This document shows, in pieces, positions 45,507-54,170 of a DNA stretch of 64,000 bases. Origin of the DNA: Clavibacter capsici (GTDB lineage: Bacteria; Actinomycetota; Actinomycetes; Actinomycetales; Microbacteriaceae); NCBI RefSeq assembly GCF_001280205.1, contig NZ_CP012573.1:2170001-2234000 (forward strand), given 5' to 3'. Position 1 is the stretch's first letter. Each line of letters starts with the position of its first letter. The notes under the pieces were generated by a model. That model ran no database searches and was not told the origin of the DNA. It saw only the letters and a list, made by a program, of their open reading frames with translations. The translations under genes were made by a program, and so were the position numbers.

Positions 45507-47029
45507 CGTGCGGCCCCCTCGCGGGGACGCTCCGCCTCGCGGCGACGCGTGGCCGCGAGCGCCTTCGCCGTGATGCGGGTGGCCATCGACGTGAAGATCA
45601 CGCCGTGGAAGGGCAGGATCGAGAACCAGTAGAGCCGGCCGGCGAGGCCGGACGGGAAGAAGATCGCGCGCTGGCGGTAGTCGCTGCCGCCGTCCTCGCG
45701 GGGCGTCGAGCTGAGCTCGAGCCAGGCCTCCCCCGGCAGCTTCATCTCGGCGCGCAGCCGCAGGCTGGATCCGCGCTCGATGTGCTCGACGCGCCAGAAG
45801 TCCAGCGCGTCCCCGGTCTGCAGGGTGGTGGCGCTGCGCCTCCCGCGACGCAGGCCCACGCCGCCGACGAGCTTGTCCATCCAGCCGCGGGCCGCCCAGG
45901 CGACGGGCAGCGAGTACCAGCCGTTGTCGCCGCCGATCGACTCGATCACGGCCCACAGGTCCTCGGGCGCGGCATCCGTGGAGCGCTCCTTGAGGTCGAG
46001 GTAGACGGTGTGGCCGGCCCAGTCGGGATCGCTCGGCAGCGGGTCGCTGGGCGCGCCGACCACGGCCGAGTCCTTCCAGCTGGTCTCGACGACGCCGTCG
46101 CGCATCTTGCCGAGCGCGAGGCGCACGGACCGGCGGTACCCGGTGAGCCCGCCCTCGGGGTCCGGGATGTACGAGGAGATGTCGTGCTCCCCCATCACGC
46201 AGTCGTACTGGAGCGACTCGATGATCGGCACGGCGAGCGTCCGCGGGATGGGCGTGACCACGTTGACCCAGTGGGCGGCGAGCCGGGGCGCGAAGATCGG
46301 GATGGAGGCGATGGGCCGCTGCGGGAGTCCCGCCTCGACCGCGTAGCCGTTCATCATCTGGCCGTAGCGGAGCACGTCGGGCCCGCCGATGTCGAAGGTG
46401 CGGTTGAGGTCGGCGGGCAGGTCCGCCGCGGCGACGAGGTAGTAGAGGACGTCGCGGATCGCGATGGGCTGGATGAAGTTGCGCACCCATCCGGGCGCGG
46501 GCATGAACGGGAGCACCTCGGTGAGGTGGCGGATCATCTCGAACGACGTGGACCCGGATCCGATGACGACGCCCGCCTGCAGCGCGATGGTGGGCACGCC
46601 GCTCGCGAGCAGCACGTCGCCCACGGCCTTGCGGCTGGCTAGGTGCTTCGAGAGCTCGTCGGTGTCGGGGTGCAGCCCGCCGAGGTAGACGATGCGGGCG
46701 ACGCCGGCGGCCTGCGCGGCCTCGGCGACGTGCTCCGCGGAGGCGCGCTCGGAGGCGGCGAAGTCGCCCTTCGCGCCCATGCCGTGCACCAGGTAGTAGA
46801 GGACGTCGACGTCGGCGACCGCCGGGCCGAGCGTGGACGCGTCGGAGAGGTCGCCCTGGACGACCTCCACGTCCTCCCGCCACGGCACGTCGGTGAGGCG
46901 ACGGGGATCCCGCACGAGGACGCGGACCCGCAGGCCGGCCGCGAGGAGGCGGGGCACGAGCCGACCGCCGATGTAGCCCGTCGCTCCGGTCACGAGGGCG
47001 AGACGGGAGGCGGGACTCGGCGATGTCAT
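45503..47029 (-). CDS. SDR NAD(P)-binding protein fused to DUF2867
   Basis: 508 residues. Residues ~1-310 form an atypical SDR of the YbjT/NmrA type: LALVTGATGYIGGRLVPRLL is the NAD(P) glycine motif, then VLVRDPRRL and VYLGGLHPD. Residues ~330-495 are DUF2867, a START-like domain (WKDSAVVGAPSDPLP, LDFWRVEHIERGSSLRLRAEM, GRLYWFSILPFHGVIF). This two-domain architecture is common in actinobacteria; the natural reaction is unknown. Leaderless -10 TAGCGT 6 nt before ATG 47029. A GTGA overlap couples it to the membrane protein downstream. Confidence 0.85.
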   Translation of the reverse strand: MTSPSPASRLALVTGATGYIGGRLVPRLLAAGLRVRVLVRDPRRLTDVPWREDVEVVQGDLSDASTLGPAVADVDVLYYLVHGMGAKGDFAASERASAEHVAEAAQAAGVARIVYLGGLHPDTDELSKHLASRKAVGDVLLASGVPTIALQAGVVIGSGSTSFEMIRHLTEVLPFMPAPGWVRNFIQPIAIRDVLYYLVAAADLPADLNRTFDIGGPDVLRYGQMMNGYAVEAGLPQRPIASIPIFAPRLAAHWVNVVTPIPRTLAVPIIESLQYDCVMGEHDISSYIPDPEGGLTGYRRSVRLALGKMRDGVVETSWKDSAVVGAPSDPLPSDPDWAGHTVYLDLKERSTDAAPEDLWAVIESIGGDNGWYSLPVAWAARGWMDKLVGGVGLRRGRRSATTLQTGDALDFWRVEHIERGSSLRLRAEMKLPGEAWLELSSTPREDGGSDYRQRAIFFPSGLAGRLYWFSILPFHGVIFTSMATRITAKALAATRRREAERPREGAAR

Positions 47030-47035
47030 TCCCTC

Positions 47036-47041
47036 ACGCTA
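47036..47041 (-). promoter_or_regulatory. -10 element TAGCGT of a leaderless promoter (SDR-DUF2867)
   Basis: On the minus strand TAGCGT, 6-nt spacer GAGGGA, then ATG 47029. Confidence 0.55.
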
Positions 47042-47103
47042 GGCAATCAGCCTGGCAAGGGGCTCCCAGGAGCCGGGACGCGCGGTGGGCGACGCCTGCG
47101 GGA

Positions 47104-47856
47104 TCAGCCCTCGGCGGACTCGAGCTCGGCGAGGTACCGGCGCCACGTGGCGCCGTGCTCGGCCTCGCACGTGGACCAGTCGACGGGCTGGCCGTGGACG
47201 AGGTCCGCCAGCAGGTCGAGGTGCATCCGCCAGCTGGCCTTGAGGACGTTCGCGATGCCCGCCGGGAGCACACCGGAGACCGTGACGACGAGCTCGGTCT
47301 GCCGGTCGCGGGGGCCGCCGGGCACCTCCTGGAGCCGGAGGCGGAAGCAGGCCGTGACCTCGCCCTCGTGGACGAACGTGTAGTCGACGGCGCTCCCCTC
47401 GTCGAATCGCGTGACGGTGCCGCCGGACGCGGAGGCGAGGCTGCGGTCCGGGACCGTCATCCACTCGAACCAGAAGTCCCCGCCCACCTCCTGCTCGATG
47501 GACGCCTCGGCCAGCCAGCCGGAGACCATGTCGGGGTCGGAGACCGCATCCCACACGATGAGGGCGGGCAGGTCGATGATGCGGCGGAACACGAACTGGT
47601 AGGGCAGGAGGACGGTGGACTCGCGGGCCTCGGAGAGGACGGCGCCGGGGAGCGAGGGGAAGCGGGCCCGGCTGATCCGCAGGTCGTCGAGGTCGTCGGA
47701 CGCGGGCATCCCCTCGTCGAGCTCGCGGGAGGCGAGGCGCGCCTCCGCGGCGTCGGCGAAGTCGAGGGCGCCGCCGCGGCGGGCGGATGCGGCCCCCTCG
47801 GCGCGCGGGTCGGACCCCTCGCGGGGGGTCTGTCTGGGGGCGTGATCGGGATCCAC
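47104..47856 (-). CDS. SRPBCC (AHSA1/polyketide-cyclase-like) domain protein
   Basis: 250 residues from GTG 47856. The first ~85 residues are hydrophilic and charged with little structure; ~90-245 form an SRPBCC domain: FVFRRIIDLPALIVWDAVSDPDMVSGWLAEA, EVGGDFWFEW, SAVDYTFVHEG, and a C-terminal helix WRMHLDLLADLVHG. Such domains bind hydrophobic small molecules. The start is supported by a leaderless -10 exactly 6 nt upstream; an ATG start is absent. A perfect 16-bp palindrome lies in the divergent gap to the ROK gene. Confidence 0.78.
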   Translation of the reverse strand: MDPDHAPRQTPREGSDPRAEGAASARRGGALDFADAAEARLASRELDEGMPASDDLDDLRISRARFPSLPGAVLSEARESTVLLPYQFVFRRIIDLPALIVWDAVSDPDMVSGWLAEASIEQEVGGDFWFEWMTVPDRSLASASGGTVTRFDEGSAVDYTFVHEGEVTACFRLRLQEVPGGPRDRQTELVVTVSGVLPAGIANVLKASWRMHLDLLADLVHGQPVDWSTCEAEHGATWRRYLAELESAEG

Positions 47857-47862
47857 GTGCCG

Positions 47863-47868
47863 AGCCTA
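47863..47868 (-). promoter_or_regulatory. -10 element TAGGCT of a leaderless promoter (SRPBCC gene)
   Basis: On the minus strand TAGGCT, 6-nt spacer, then GTG 47856. This decides the GTG start. Confidence 0.6.
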
Positions 47869-47898
47869 GGCGCGGACCGCCCGTGCGGCCCGCGAATT

Positions 47899-47914
47899 CC
47901 TCACAGGTGTGAGG
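47899..47914. promoter_or_regulatory. Palindromic operator candidate
   Basis: CCTCACAGGTGTGAGG: 7-bp arms CCTCACA/TGTGAGG around GG. It lies in the 151-nt divergent gap, 31 bp upstream of the SRPBCC -10, at a place where a regulator could act on either promoter. The regulator is unknown. Confidence 0.5.
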
Positions 47915-48007
47915 GCCCGGATGACGGGCCGCGCCTCGGCGGCGCGGCGCCCCGGCCGTATCCTGGACGCCGGCCCCCGGCGGATCCGGGGCCGGGACAG
48001 GACGAAG

Positions 48008-48946
48008 ATGCCTCGCTCGCTCGCGCTCGCCGTCGACTTCGGAGGCACCAAGGTGGAGTCGGCGCTCGTGGACGACGCGGGCCGCGTGCTCGAGGGCAGC
48101 CGGTTCCGCGCGCCCACCGGGCCGGAGCGATCCGCCGACGAGCTGCTCGACGCCGTGCTCGGCGTCGCGCGCCGGGCCCTGGCCGCGCTCCCCGACGACG
48201 CCCTGCTCGTCGGCACCGGCCTCGCCGCCGCCGGCCCGGTCGACGTGCGGCGCGGCCTCGTGTCGCCCCTCAACGTCGCCGCCTGGCGCCACTACCCGCT
48301 CCGCGACCGCGTCGCCGAGCTCACGCCCGACGTGCCGACCACCCTGCAGATGGACGGCCTCGCGATCACCCTCGCCGAGCACTGGGTCGGCGCGGGACGC
48401 GGCCACGACCACGTGATGGGCATGATCGTCTCCACGGGGATCGGCGGCGGGCTCGTGCTCGGCGGCCGGACCGCCGCGGGATCCACGGGCAACGCCGGCC
48501 ACATCGGCCACGTCGAGGTCGCCGGCTTCGACGACCCCTGCACGTGCGGCGGGCAGGGTTGCGTCGAGGCGATCGCGTCGGGGCCGAGGAGCGTCGCGTG
48601 GGCGCGCGCGCAGGGGTGGACGGGATCCACCGGCGAGGACCTCGCGGCGGGCTACCGCGCGGGCGACGAGCTCGCGGTGCGGGCGGTGCGGCGCGCGGGC
48701 CTCGCGATCGGCCGGGCCATCGCGTCCGCGAGCTCGCTCGTGGACCTCGACGTCGTCGCGATCGGCGGCGGGTTCAGCCGCGTCACGCCCGACCTCTTCG
48801 ACATGATCCGCGAGCCCATCGCGCTCCGGGAGCAGTTCGGCTTCGTCACGAAGACGCGCGTGGTGCCGTCCGGCCTCTCGGAGGACGGCCCGATCATCGG
48901 CGCGGGCGCGCTCGTGCACCGCCGGGAGATGGTCCCCAGCTTCTGA
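48008..48946 (+). CDS. ROK family sugar kinase
   Basis: 312 residues, ATG 48008 with AGGACGAAG upstream. ATP motif AVDFGGTKVESALVD at the N-terminus, second motif STGIGGGLVLGG, sugar-binding HIGHVEV and the zinc-binding CTCGGQGCVEAIASG (family CxCGxxGCxE). Intact; no helix-turn-helix, so it is a kinase and not a ROK repressor. Phosphorylates a hexose such as glucose, fructose, mannose or N-acetyl-sugar; which one cannot be read from the sequence. A terminator hairpin starts at the stop codon. Confidence 0.9.
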   Translation: MPRSLALAVDFGGTKVESALVDDAGRVLEGSRFRAPTGPERSADELLDAVLGVARRALAALPDDALLVGTGLAAAGPVDVRRGLVSPLNVAAWRHYPLRDRVAELTPDVPTTLQMDGLAITLAEHWVGAGRGHDHVMGMIVSTGIGGGLVLGGRTAAGSTGNAGHIGHVEVAGFDDPCTCGGQGCVEAIASGPRSVAWARAQGWTGSTGEDLAAGYRAGDELAVRAVRRAGLAIGRAIASASSLVDLDVVAIGGGFSRVTPDLFDMIREPIALREQFGFVTKTRVVPSGLSEDGPIIGAGALVHRREMVPSF

Positions 48947-48993
48947 CGGCGGTCGCCGGGCGGGTCCCCCGGACCCTCCCGTCGACCGCCGTC
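48945..48993. terminator. Bidirectional terminator hairpin after ROK kinase gene
   Basis: An 11-bp stem GACGGCGGTCG (48945-48955) with 48983-48993 encloses a second 6-bp hairpin (48962-48967 with 48971-48976). It lies between the convergent ROK and PHP-domain genes. Confidence 0.65.
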
Positions 48994-49004
48994 GCGCTCC
49001 CCCG

Positions 49005-50606
49005 CTAGGAGAGCTCGGCGTAGAGCGGGCTCGTGTAGAACCAGAGGTCCTCCCACGGGTCCGCGTCGCCCAGCACGTCGATGGCGGGGCCCGCCGGATC
49101 GATCGCCGCGCCGAGGAAGCCGGGCTGCTGCCGCTTGCCGTCGGTGCCGCGCAGGCGCACGTAGAAGCGGTCGCCGGGCGGGGTGATCTCGAGCGACAGG
49201 CGGTAGCCGCCGGGGATCGCGGCGAGCTGCGCGACCGGGAGCTGCGCGACGACGCGGGTGGCGGGCGCGGTCATCGCGTCGCGGTCGGCCGCGGGGCCGT
49301 CGATCCGGCCGACGATCACGTCGACGCGCGCGAGCTCCGGCACGAAGCCCGCGCGGTTCGGGCGCGAGGCCGTCATGATGTCCGCCGTCACCGTCACCCT
49401 GCGGTCGCGCTTGCCGATGAGCGTGCCGCCCAGCGGGATCGTGCGGCCGCGCTCGAGGACCAGGCGCGCGTCGATGGAGTCGACGAGCCCGCCGTGGTCG
49501 ACCCACACGCGGCCGGCGCGGATCGCGTCGAGCACCGAGGTGTGGTCCTGGCGGACCGCGCCCACGTGGGTGCGGCTGTAGTGGCCGGGCCAGAAGTCGT
49601 TCTCGTCGGTGTCGACGCCGCCGCGGTAGACGGGATCCACCATGCGGCCGTCGCGCTCGTAGTCGCTGCCCGGGCCGACCTCGGTGGTGTCGAGGTAGAC
49701 GTTGTGGCTGTCGCTCGTGGCCGTGACGATGAAGTGGCGGCCCTCGGCGAGCATGGAGTCCCAGACGCCGCCGACGGTCGCGGTGACCCAGTCGAAGCCG
49801 CCCCAGGTGCGGTACGACTCGGCCGGGTAGCCGGGGAAGGAGTACTTGCCGGGGGTGTTTCCGTAGAGGCCGCGCCCGCCGGCCGTGCTGTGCGGGGACG
49901 GCAGGCCGCCCGCCTGGTGGCCGGGCGCGCCCTCCATGCCGAGGACCACGCGCGGGCCGGCGTCCTGCCACGCGCGCAGCTCGTGCGGCGAGTCGATGCC
50001 CTGGCGCGACGGGTGGTTGGGGAGCATCACGGCGTCCTTGACGCGGCGCGAGGCGACGGCCTGGTCGAGGAAGCGGATCCCCTCGATGGCGAGCGCCTCG
50101 TTGGCCGGGGTGCCGTCGCGCGTGCCCTTCACGCGCGCGTCCCAGCGCTCCTCGATCTCCGTGAGGACGCCGATCGCGTCGCCCTGCGGGTGCACGAACA
50201 CGGTCGCGTGCTCGGCGCCGGGGATGTTCCACTCGAGGCCGTGGAAGATCACGATCTCGGAGCCGAACTCCTTCCGCGCCTCCTCGATGAACGGGACGAT
50301 CTGGTCGACGCTGCCCTTGGTCGCGTGCGCCGTGTTGCCGTGGTCGGTGAGCACGATCCACTGCACGCCGTTCGCGACGGCCTGGCGGATGTGGTCGCGG
50401 ACGCGGTACTTGCCGTCGTTGCTGAAGAGGGTGTGGACGTGGTGGTCGCCCTCGAGCCAGAGGTAGCCGCCGACCTTGGCGGGCGCGCCGGCCGCGCGGG
50501 CGGCGGGGGTGGATCCGAGCGCGGCGATGGCCGCGCCGGCGCCGACCGCCGCCCCTCCCTGGAGCAGGCCCCTGCGGCTCACCGTCGTGCGTGCGTCGTT
50601 CGTCAT
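49005..50606 (-). CDS. Tat-exported PHP-domain protein (secreted phosphoesterase-like)
   Basis: 533 residues. The N-terminus TTVSRRGLLQGGAAVGAGAA is a twin-arginine signal with cleavage near ARAAGA. The PHP domain begins WLEGDHHVHTLFSNDGKY (metal ligands HxH), then VLTDHGNTAH and FHGLEWN, later LPNHPSRQG and VTATSDSHN, giving the full set of PHP metal ligands. ~330-533 is an extra beta-rich domain. Export by Tat fits a metal-loaded enzyme. Such proteins are annotated as phosphotransferases or phosphoesterases; substrate unknown. ATG 50606 with GGAGGACAC-type ribosome site. Confidence 0.8.
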   Translation of the reverse strand: MTNDARTTVSRRGLLQGGAAVGAGAAIAALGSTPAARAAGAPAKVGGYLWLEGDHHVHTLFSNDGKYRVRDHIRQAVANGVQWIVLTDHGNTAHATKGSVDQIVPFIEEARKEFGSEIVIFHGLEWNIPGAEHATVFVHPQGDAIGVLTEIEERWDARVKGTRDGTPANEALAIEGIRFLDQAVASRRVKDAVMLPNHPSRQGIDSPHELRAWQDAGPRVVLGMEGAPGHQAGGLPSPHSTAGGRGLYGNTPGKYSFPGYPAESYRTWGGFDWVTATVGGVWDSMLAEGRHFIVTATSDSHNVYLDTTEVGPGSDYERDGRMVDPVYRGGVDTDENDFWPGHYSRTHVGAVRQDHTSVLDAIRAGRVWVDHGGLVDSIDARLVLERGRTIPLGGTLIGKRDRRVTVTADIMTASRPNRAGFVPELARVDVIVGRIDGPAADRDAMTAPATRVVAQLPVAQLAAIPGGYRLSLEITPPGDRFYVRLRGTDGKRQQPGFLGAAIDPAGPAIDVLGDADPWEDLWFYTSPLYAELS

Positions 50607-50753
50607 CCGTGTCCTCCGTGTCGCTGTGCGGGTGCATTTCGCAGCCTGCCGAATAGACACGACGGGAGGTGGACGCCCGATGGACGCGGGGCGGTCGCGC
50701 GATGAACGGGGCGGGTGCGCGCGGCCGTCCGCGGCCGTCCGCGCGAGCGACGG

Positions 50754-52016
50754 TCAGCGGTCGCGCGCGGCCTCGCGGGTCGTCCGGTCCCAGGTGTCCT
50801 CGAGCATGCGCGGCTTCGCGAGGTAGAAGCCCGACGCGGACGCGACGGCGACCATGGCGAACAGCATCAGCAAGGGCGCGGTCCAGCCGCCGGTGAGCTC
50901 GTGCAGGACGCCGAACAGCAGCGGCCCGATCGCGCCGATCGAGTAGCCGATGCCCTGCACGAAGCCGCTGAGCGCGACCACTCCCCCGTGCGTGCGGGTG
51001 CGCAGGTTGATGAGCACGAAGACGAGCGGGAACAGCAGCGGCCCGAGCCCGGCGGCGGCCACCCAGACGAGCGGCGCCGCGCCGGGCGCGACCAGCAGGC
51101 CGACGTAGCCGACGACGAAGAAGAGGACGCCGAGCTGGATCAGGATCCCGACGTTGCGCATGCGCGCGGCGAGGATCGGCATGACGATCGCCGTCGGCAG
51201 GCCCATGAACCCGAACACCGCGAGGAGCACGCCGGACTCCACGGCCGTCTGCCCGGCGGTGTCCTGGAGGAGGGCGGGCAGCCACGCGAACATCGCGTAC
51301 GCGTTGAACGACGAGGCGGCCTGGATCCCGACGAGGGCCCACGCGACCGGGGACCGGAACACGCGCCCGGTGATCGCGGCGGGCGCCTCCTCCACCTGGT
51401 CGAGCGCCGCCGCGGCCGCGCGCTCGCGGCGGGTGTCGCGGCGGTGGTTCACGAGCAGCGCCACCCAGGGCACGAGCGCGACGACGGCGACCGCGGCCCA
51501 CGCGCCGATCGCGACGCGCCAGCCCGCGCTGTCCGCGAGCGGCGCGGCGACGAGCGAGGGCACGCCCGTGCTGATCGACAGCATCACGGTGGTGAGCGAG
51601 GTGAGCGGCCCGATCCGGCCGGGGAAGTACTTCTTCACGAGCGGCGGCAGCAGCACGTTGCCGAGGCCCATGCCCGCGAGCGACAGGACCGTGCCCGCGC
51701 CGAAGACGACGACCGCGTCGGATCCGGCGCGCAGCAGGTGCCCGACGACCATGGCGACGAGGCCCACGACGACCGTGAGCTCGAGGCCGAGACGGCGGGA
51801 GATCGCGGGCGCGAGCAGGCCGAACAGCGCGAAGCAGACGGGCGGGAGGGCGCCGAGCACGCCGATCGAGACGCTGTCGAGCCACACGTCGCGGCCGATC
51901 TCGTCCACGATCGGCGAGAAGACGGCGACGGCGGTGCGGAGGTTCAGGGCCACCAGCACGATGCCGACCAGGGCGAGGAGCGCGCCCGCACGGGGAGCTG
52001 CGGGAGTCGTCGTCAC
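50754..52016 (-). CDS. MFS transporter, CynX/NimT (cyanate permease) type
   Basis: 420 residues and 12 helices; ALVGIVLVALNLRTAVAVFSPIVDEI at the start is the CynX/NimT signature (LNLRP/T), with LLAPAISRRLGLE in loop 2-3. The two adjacent GTG codons (52019 and 52016) are both possible starts; a leaderless -10 TAGAAT lies exactly 6 nt before the second, so 52016 is preferred. Proteins of this branch export or import small anions and 2-nitroimidazole; substrate unknown. The 147-nt gap downstream toward the PHP gene holds tandem GC repeats only. Confidence 0.85.
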   Translation of the reverse strand: MTTTPAAPRAGALLALVGIVLVALNLRTAVAVFSPIVDEIGRDVWLDSVSIGVLGALPPVCFALFGLLAPAISRRLGLELTVVVGLVAMVVGHLLRAGSDAVVVFGAGTVLSLAGMGLGNVLLPPLVKKYFPGRIGPLTSLTTVMLSISTGVPSLVAAPLADSAGWRVAIGAWAAVAVVALVPWVALLVNHRRDTRRERAAAAALDQVEEAPAAITGRVFRSPVAWALVGIQAASSFNAYAMFAWLPALLQDTAGQTAVESGVLLAVFGFMGLPTAIVMPILAARMRNVGILIQLGVLFFVVGYVGLLVAPGAAPLVWVAAAGLGPLLFPLVFVLINLRTRTHGGVVALSGFVQGIGYSIGAIGPLLFGVLHELTGGWTAPLLMLFAMVAVASASGFYLAKPRMLEDTWDRTTREAARDR

Positions 52017-52022
52017 CACCAG

Positions 52023-52028
52023 ATTCTA
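52023..52028 (-). promoter_or_regulatory. -10 element TAGAAT of a leaderless promoter (MFS)
   Basis: On the minus strand TAGAAT, 6-nt spacer, then GTG 52016. Only 12 bp separate it from the divergent -10 at 52041. Confidence 0.5.
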
Positions 52029-52040
52029 CGGCGGCCGGAA

Positions 52041-52046
52041 TAGGCT
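52041..52046 (+). promoter_or_regulatory. -10 element TAGGCT of a leaderless promoter
   Basis: TAGGCT, 7-nt spacer, then ATG 52054. Confidence 0.6.
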
Positions 52047-52053
52047 CTCGGCC

Positions 52054-52740
52054 ATGAGCGAGATCTCCCGGCACCTGCCCCTCAGCCAGCGCCCGTCCGA
52101 GCCCGAGGCCAAGGTCACCGGGGTCTGGAGCGCCGAGATCGCGGACGTGCTCGACCGCACCGCCGACCTCCTCGCGTCGCTCGACGCCGACGGCTGGCAG
52201 GCGGCCAGCATGTGCGACGGCTGGACCGTGCGCGACGTCGCCGGGCACATCGTGTGGCGGGTCGGCGCGAGCAACGCCGCCATGGTGCGCACGGCCGTGG
52301 GATCCCTGCGCCGCCGCCCCCACCTCAACCCGATGCACGCGATGGACGACCTCAGCGCCGACGAGGCCGCACGCTCCCCCGAGGAGCTCGTCGCCCGGAT
52401 CCGCGCCATCGCCGCCGAGAAGCGCGCCGGGAAGGGCCGCAAGCGCCTGCCCGAGCTGCTCGAGGTGGTCGTGCACGCCTTCGACATCGCGCACGCGCTC
52501 AAGGTCGACCTGGAGCTCGACCACCGCTCCACCGGTGCCGTCGCCGTGGCGCGCGCCGCCATCGCGCCCGCGCAGGTCCGCGGCGTGCTCCGGGCCCGCA
52601 CGCTGCGCGCGTCGGACGCCGGGTGGAGCGTCGGCCACGGCCCCGCGATCGACGCCACCGCCTCGACGCTGATCATGTACCTCTTCGGCCGCACGCCCCG
52701 CCCCGAGGGCGACCAGGCGCAGACCGAGGGCGACGCCTAG
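52054..52740 (+). CDS. Maleylpyruvate isomerase family / DinB-like mycothiol-dependent protein
   Basis: 228 residues. N-terminal metal-binding DinB-fold domain (MDMPI_N, TIGR03083): LLASLDADGWQAASMCDGWTVRDVAGHIVWR and LLEVVVHAFDIAHAL supply the three zinc histidines (AGHIV, VVHAFDIAH). A short C-terminal segment follows. Members are mycothiol-dependent isomerases or transferases; the exact reaction cannot be read. It is the third mycothiol-linked family in the window. Leaderless start. Its stop overlaps the stop of the convergent ribF (CTAG). Confidence 0.82.
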   Translation: MSEISRHLPLSQRPSEPEAKVTGVWSAEIADVLDRTADLLASLDADGWQAASMCDGWTVRDVAGHIVWRVGASNAAMVRTAVGSLRRRPHLNPMHAMDDLSADEAARSPEELVARIRAIAAEKRAGKGRKRLPELLEVVVHAFDIAHALKVDLELDHRSTGAVAVARAAIAPAQVRGVLRARTLRASDAGWSVGHGPAIDATASTLIMYLFGRTPRPEGDQAQTEGDA

Positions 52741-53669
52741 GTCCCGAGCACGGCCCGGGTGCGGATAACGTCGTCCGTCATCTGGGCGATGAGCGGGTCG
52801 CGGCCCTCGTAGGCGACCATGCCGCGGATCCGCGCGACGAACACGACCTCCACCTCGTGGTCGTAGAGGTCGAGCGTCTCGTCGAGCACGAAGGCCTCGA
52901 CGACGCGCGGCCGGACGCCCGCGAACGTGGGGTTGGTGCCGACGGAGACGGCGGACGGGTAGGTGCGGTCGCCGTCGCGGAGCCAGCCCGCGTAGACGCC
53001 GTCGGCGGGGATGAGGCCCTCGGCCTCGGGCGACAGGTTCGCCGTGGGGAAGCCGAGCTCGCGACCGCGCTTCTCCCCGTGCACGACGAGGCCGCGGACG
53101 GCGGGCGCGCGGCCGAGGAGCTCCGCGGCCGCCTCGACGTCCCCGCGGTCCATGAGGTCGCGGATCCACGTGGACGAGACCTTGCGGCTGCCGTCGGGCA
53201 TCACGTCGCCGACGACGACCGTGCGGAAGCCGTGGGCCTCGCCGAGGCGCGTGAGCGTGGCCGCGTCGCCCGCGCCCTGCGCGCCGAAGCGGAAGTCCTC
53301 GCCCACGAGCACGACGCGCGCGCGGAGGGCGTCGACGAGCACCGCGCGCACGAACTCCTCGGGGCTCAGCCGCTGGAGGCGCTCGTCGAACGGGAGCATG
53401 AGGGTCGCGTCGACGCCGAGCTCGGCGAGCAGCTCGATCTTCTGCCGGTTGCTCACGAGGCTCTGCGGCCGTGCGGCGGGCGCCAGGAGCGCGGCGGGGT
53501 GGCGGTCGAAGGTGACGACGGCGGAGGACAGCGACTCCTCCGCGGCGATGCCGAGGAGGCGCCGGATCACCGCGCGGTGCCCCGCGTGGACCCCGTCGAA
53601 CTTGCCGATGGTGACGGCGCTCGGGCCGAAGCCCGCCGGCACCTCGGCCGGATCGTGGACGACGAGCAC
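52737..53669 (-). CDS. ribF: Bifunctional riboflavin kinase / FAD synthetase
   Basis: 310 residues, full length. FMN adenylyltransferase domain at ~1-180: AVTIGKFDGVHAGHRAVI (HxGH type, GVHAGH), FRFGAQGAGDAATL, SSTWIRDLMDRGD; riboflavin kinase domain at ~185-305: VVHGEKRGRELGFPTANL (PTAN Mg/ATP motif) and YDHEVEVVFVARIR. Converts riboflavin to FMN and FAD. Start GTG 53669, 2 nt after the stop of the membrane protein gene, so coupled; an earlier frame entry gives implausible Arg-rich sequence. Confidence 0.94.
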   Translation of the reverse strand: MLVVHDPAEVPAGFGPSAVTIGKFDGVHAGHRAVIRRLLGIAAEESLSSAVVTFDRHPAALLAPAARPQSLVSNRQKIELLAELGVDATLMLPFDERLQRLSPEEFVRAVLVDALRARVVLVGEDFRFGAQGAGDAATLTRLGEAHGFRTVVVGDVMPDGSRKVSSTWIRDLMDRGDVEAAAELLGRAPAVRGLVVHGEKRGRELGFPTANLSPEAEGLIPADGVYAGWLRDGDRTYPSAVSVGTNPTFAGVRPRVVEAFVLDETLDLYDHEVEVVFVARIRGMVAYEGRDPLIAQMTDDVIRTRAVLGT

Positions 53670-53671
53670 GG

Positions 53672-54133
53672 TCAGCGGGCCCCGCGCACGGGGCGCTCGT
53701 CGACGGCGCTCACGCGCGAGCGGCCGCCGCGGCGCAGCCACAGGAGGCCGAGCACCGGGAGCACCAGCGGGATGAACACGTAGCCGTAGCCGTAGACCGA
53801 CCACACGCTGTCGTGCGGGAAGAGCTGGGAGTCGACGAGGCTCAGCGTGCCGACCACGAGCACGCCCACGAGCTCGAACGCGATGGTGGCGAACGCGATG
53901 CGGTACCAGCGGCGCGCGGCCTCGGGCGTGCGGGCGGGCGCCACGAGCGCGACCGTGGCGACGATGTAGACGACGGCGGCGAGCGCGGAGAGCGCGTACG
54001 CGACCGGCGCCTCGTCGAACTTGGTGAGGATCTGCGTGACCGAGCGGCCCGTCGCGGCGAGGGCCAGCAGCCCGTAGAAGAAGACCAGGACGCGTCCGAG
54101 ACCGGTCATGCGCGAGGTGCGGGAGTCAGTCAT
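53672..54133 (-). CDS. Four-helix membrane protein of unknown function
   Basis: 153 residues. Helices at ~13-30 (GRVLVFFYGLLALAATG), 44-65 (AYALSALAAVVYIVATVALV), 77-97 (FATIAFELVGVLVVGTLSL) and 113-133 (YVFIPLVLPVLGLLWL). YGYGYVFIPLVLPVLGLLWL is a conserved feature of a Microbacteriaceae/Micrococcales family that I recall next to ribF. Function unknown. Directly upstream of ribF (2-nt gap). Confidence 0.7.
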   Translation of the reverse strand: MTDSRTSRMTGLGRVLVFFYGLLALAATGRSVTQILTKFDEAPVAYALSALAAVVYIVATVALVAPARTPEAARRWYRIAFATIAFELVGVLVVGTLSLVDSQLFPHDSVWSVYGYGYVFIPLVLPVLGLLWLRRGGRSRVSAVDERPVRGAR

Positions 54134-54170
54134 GGCACCTGCGATTATCCCCTACCCGAGGGAGAGGCGG

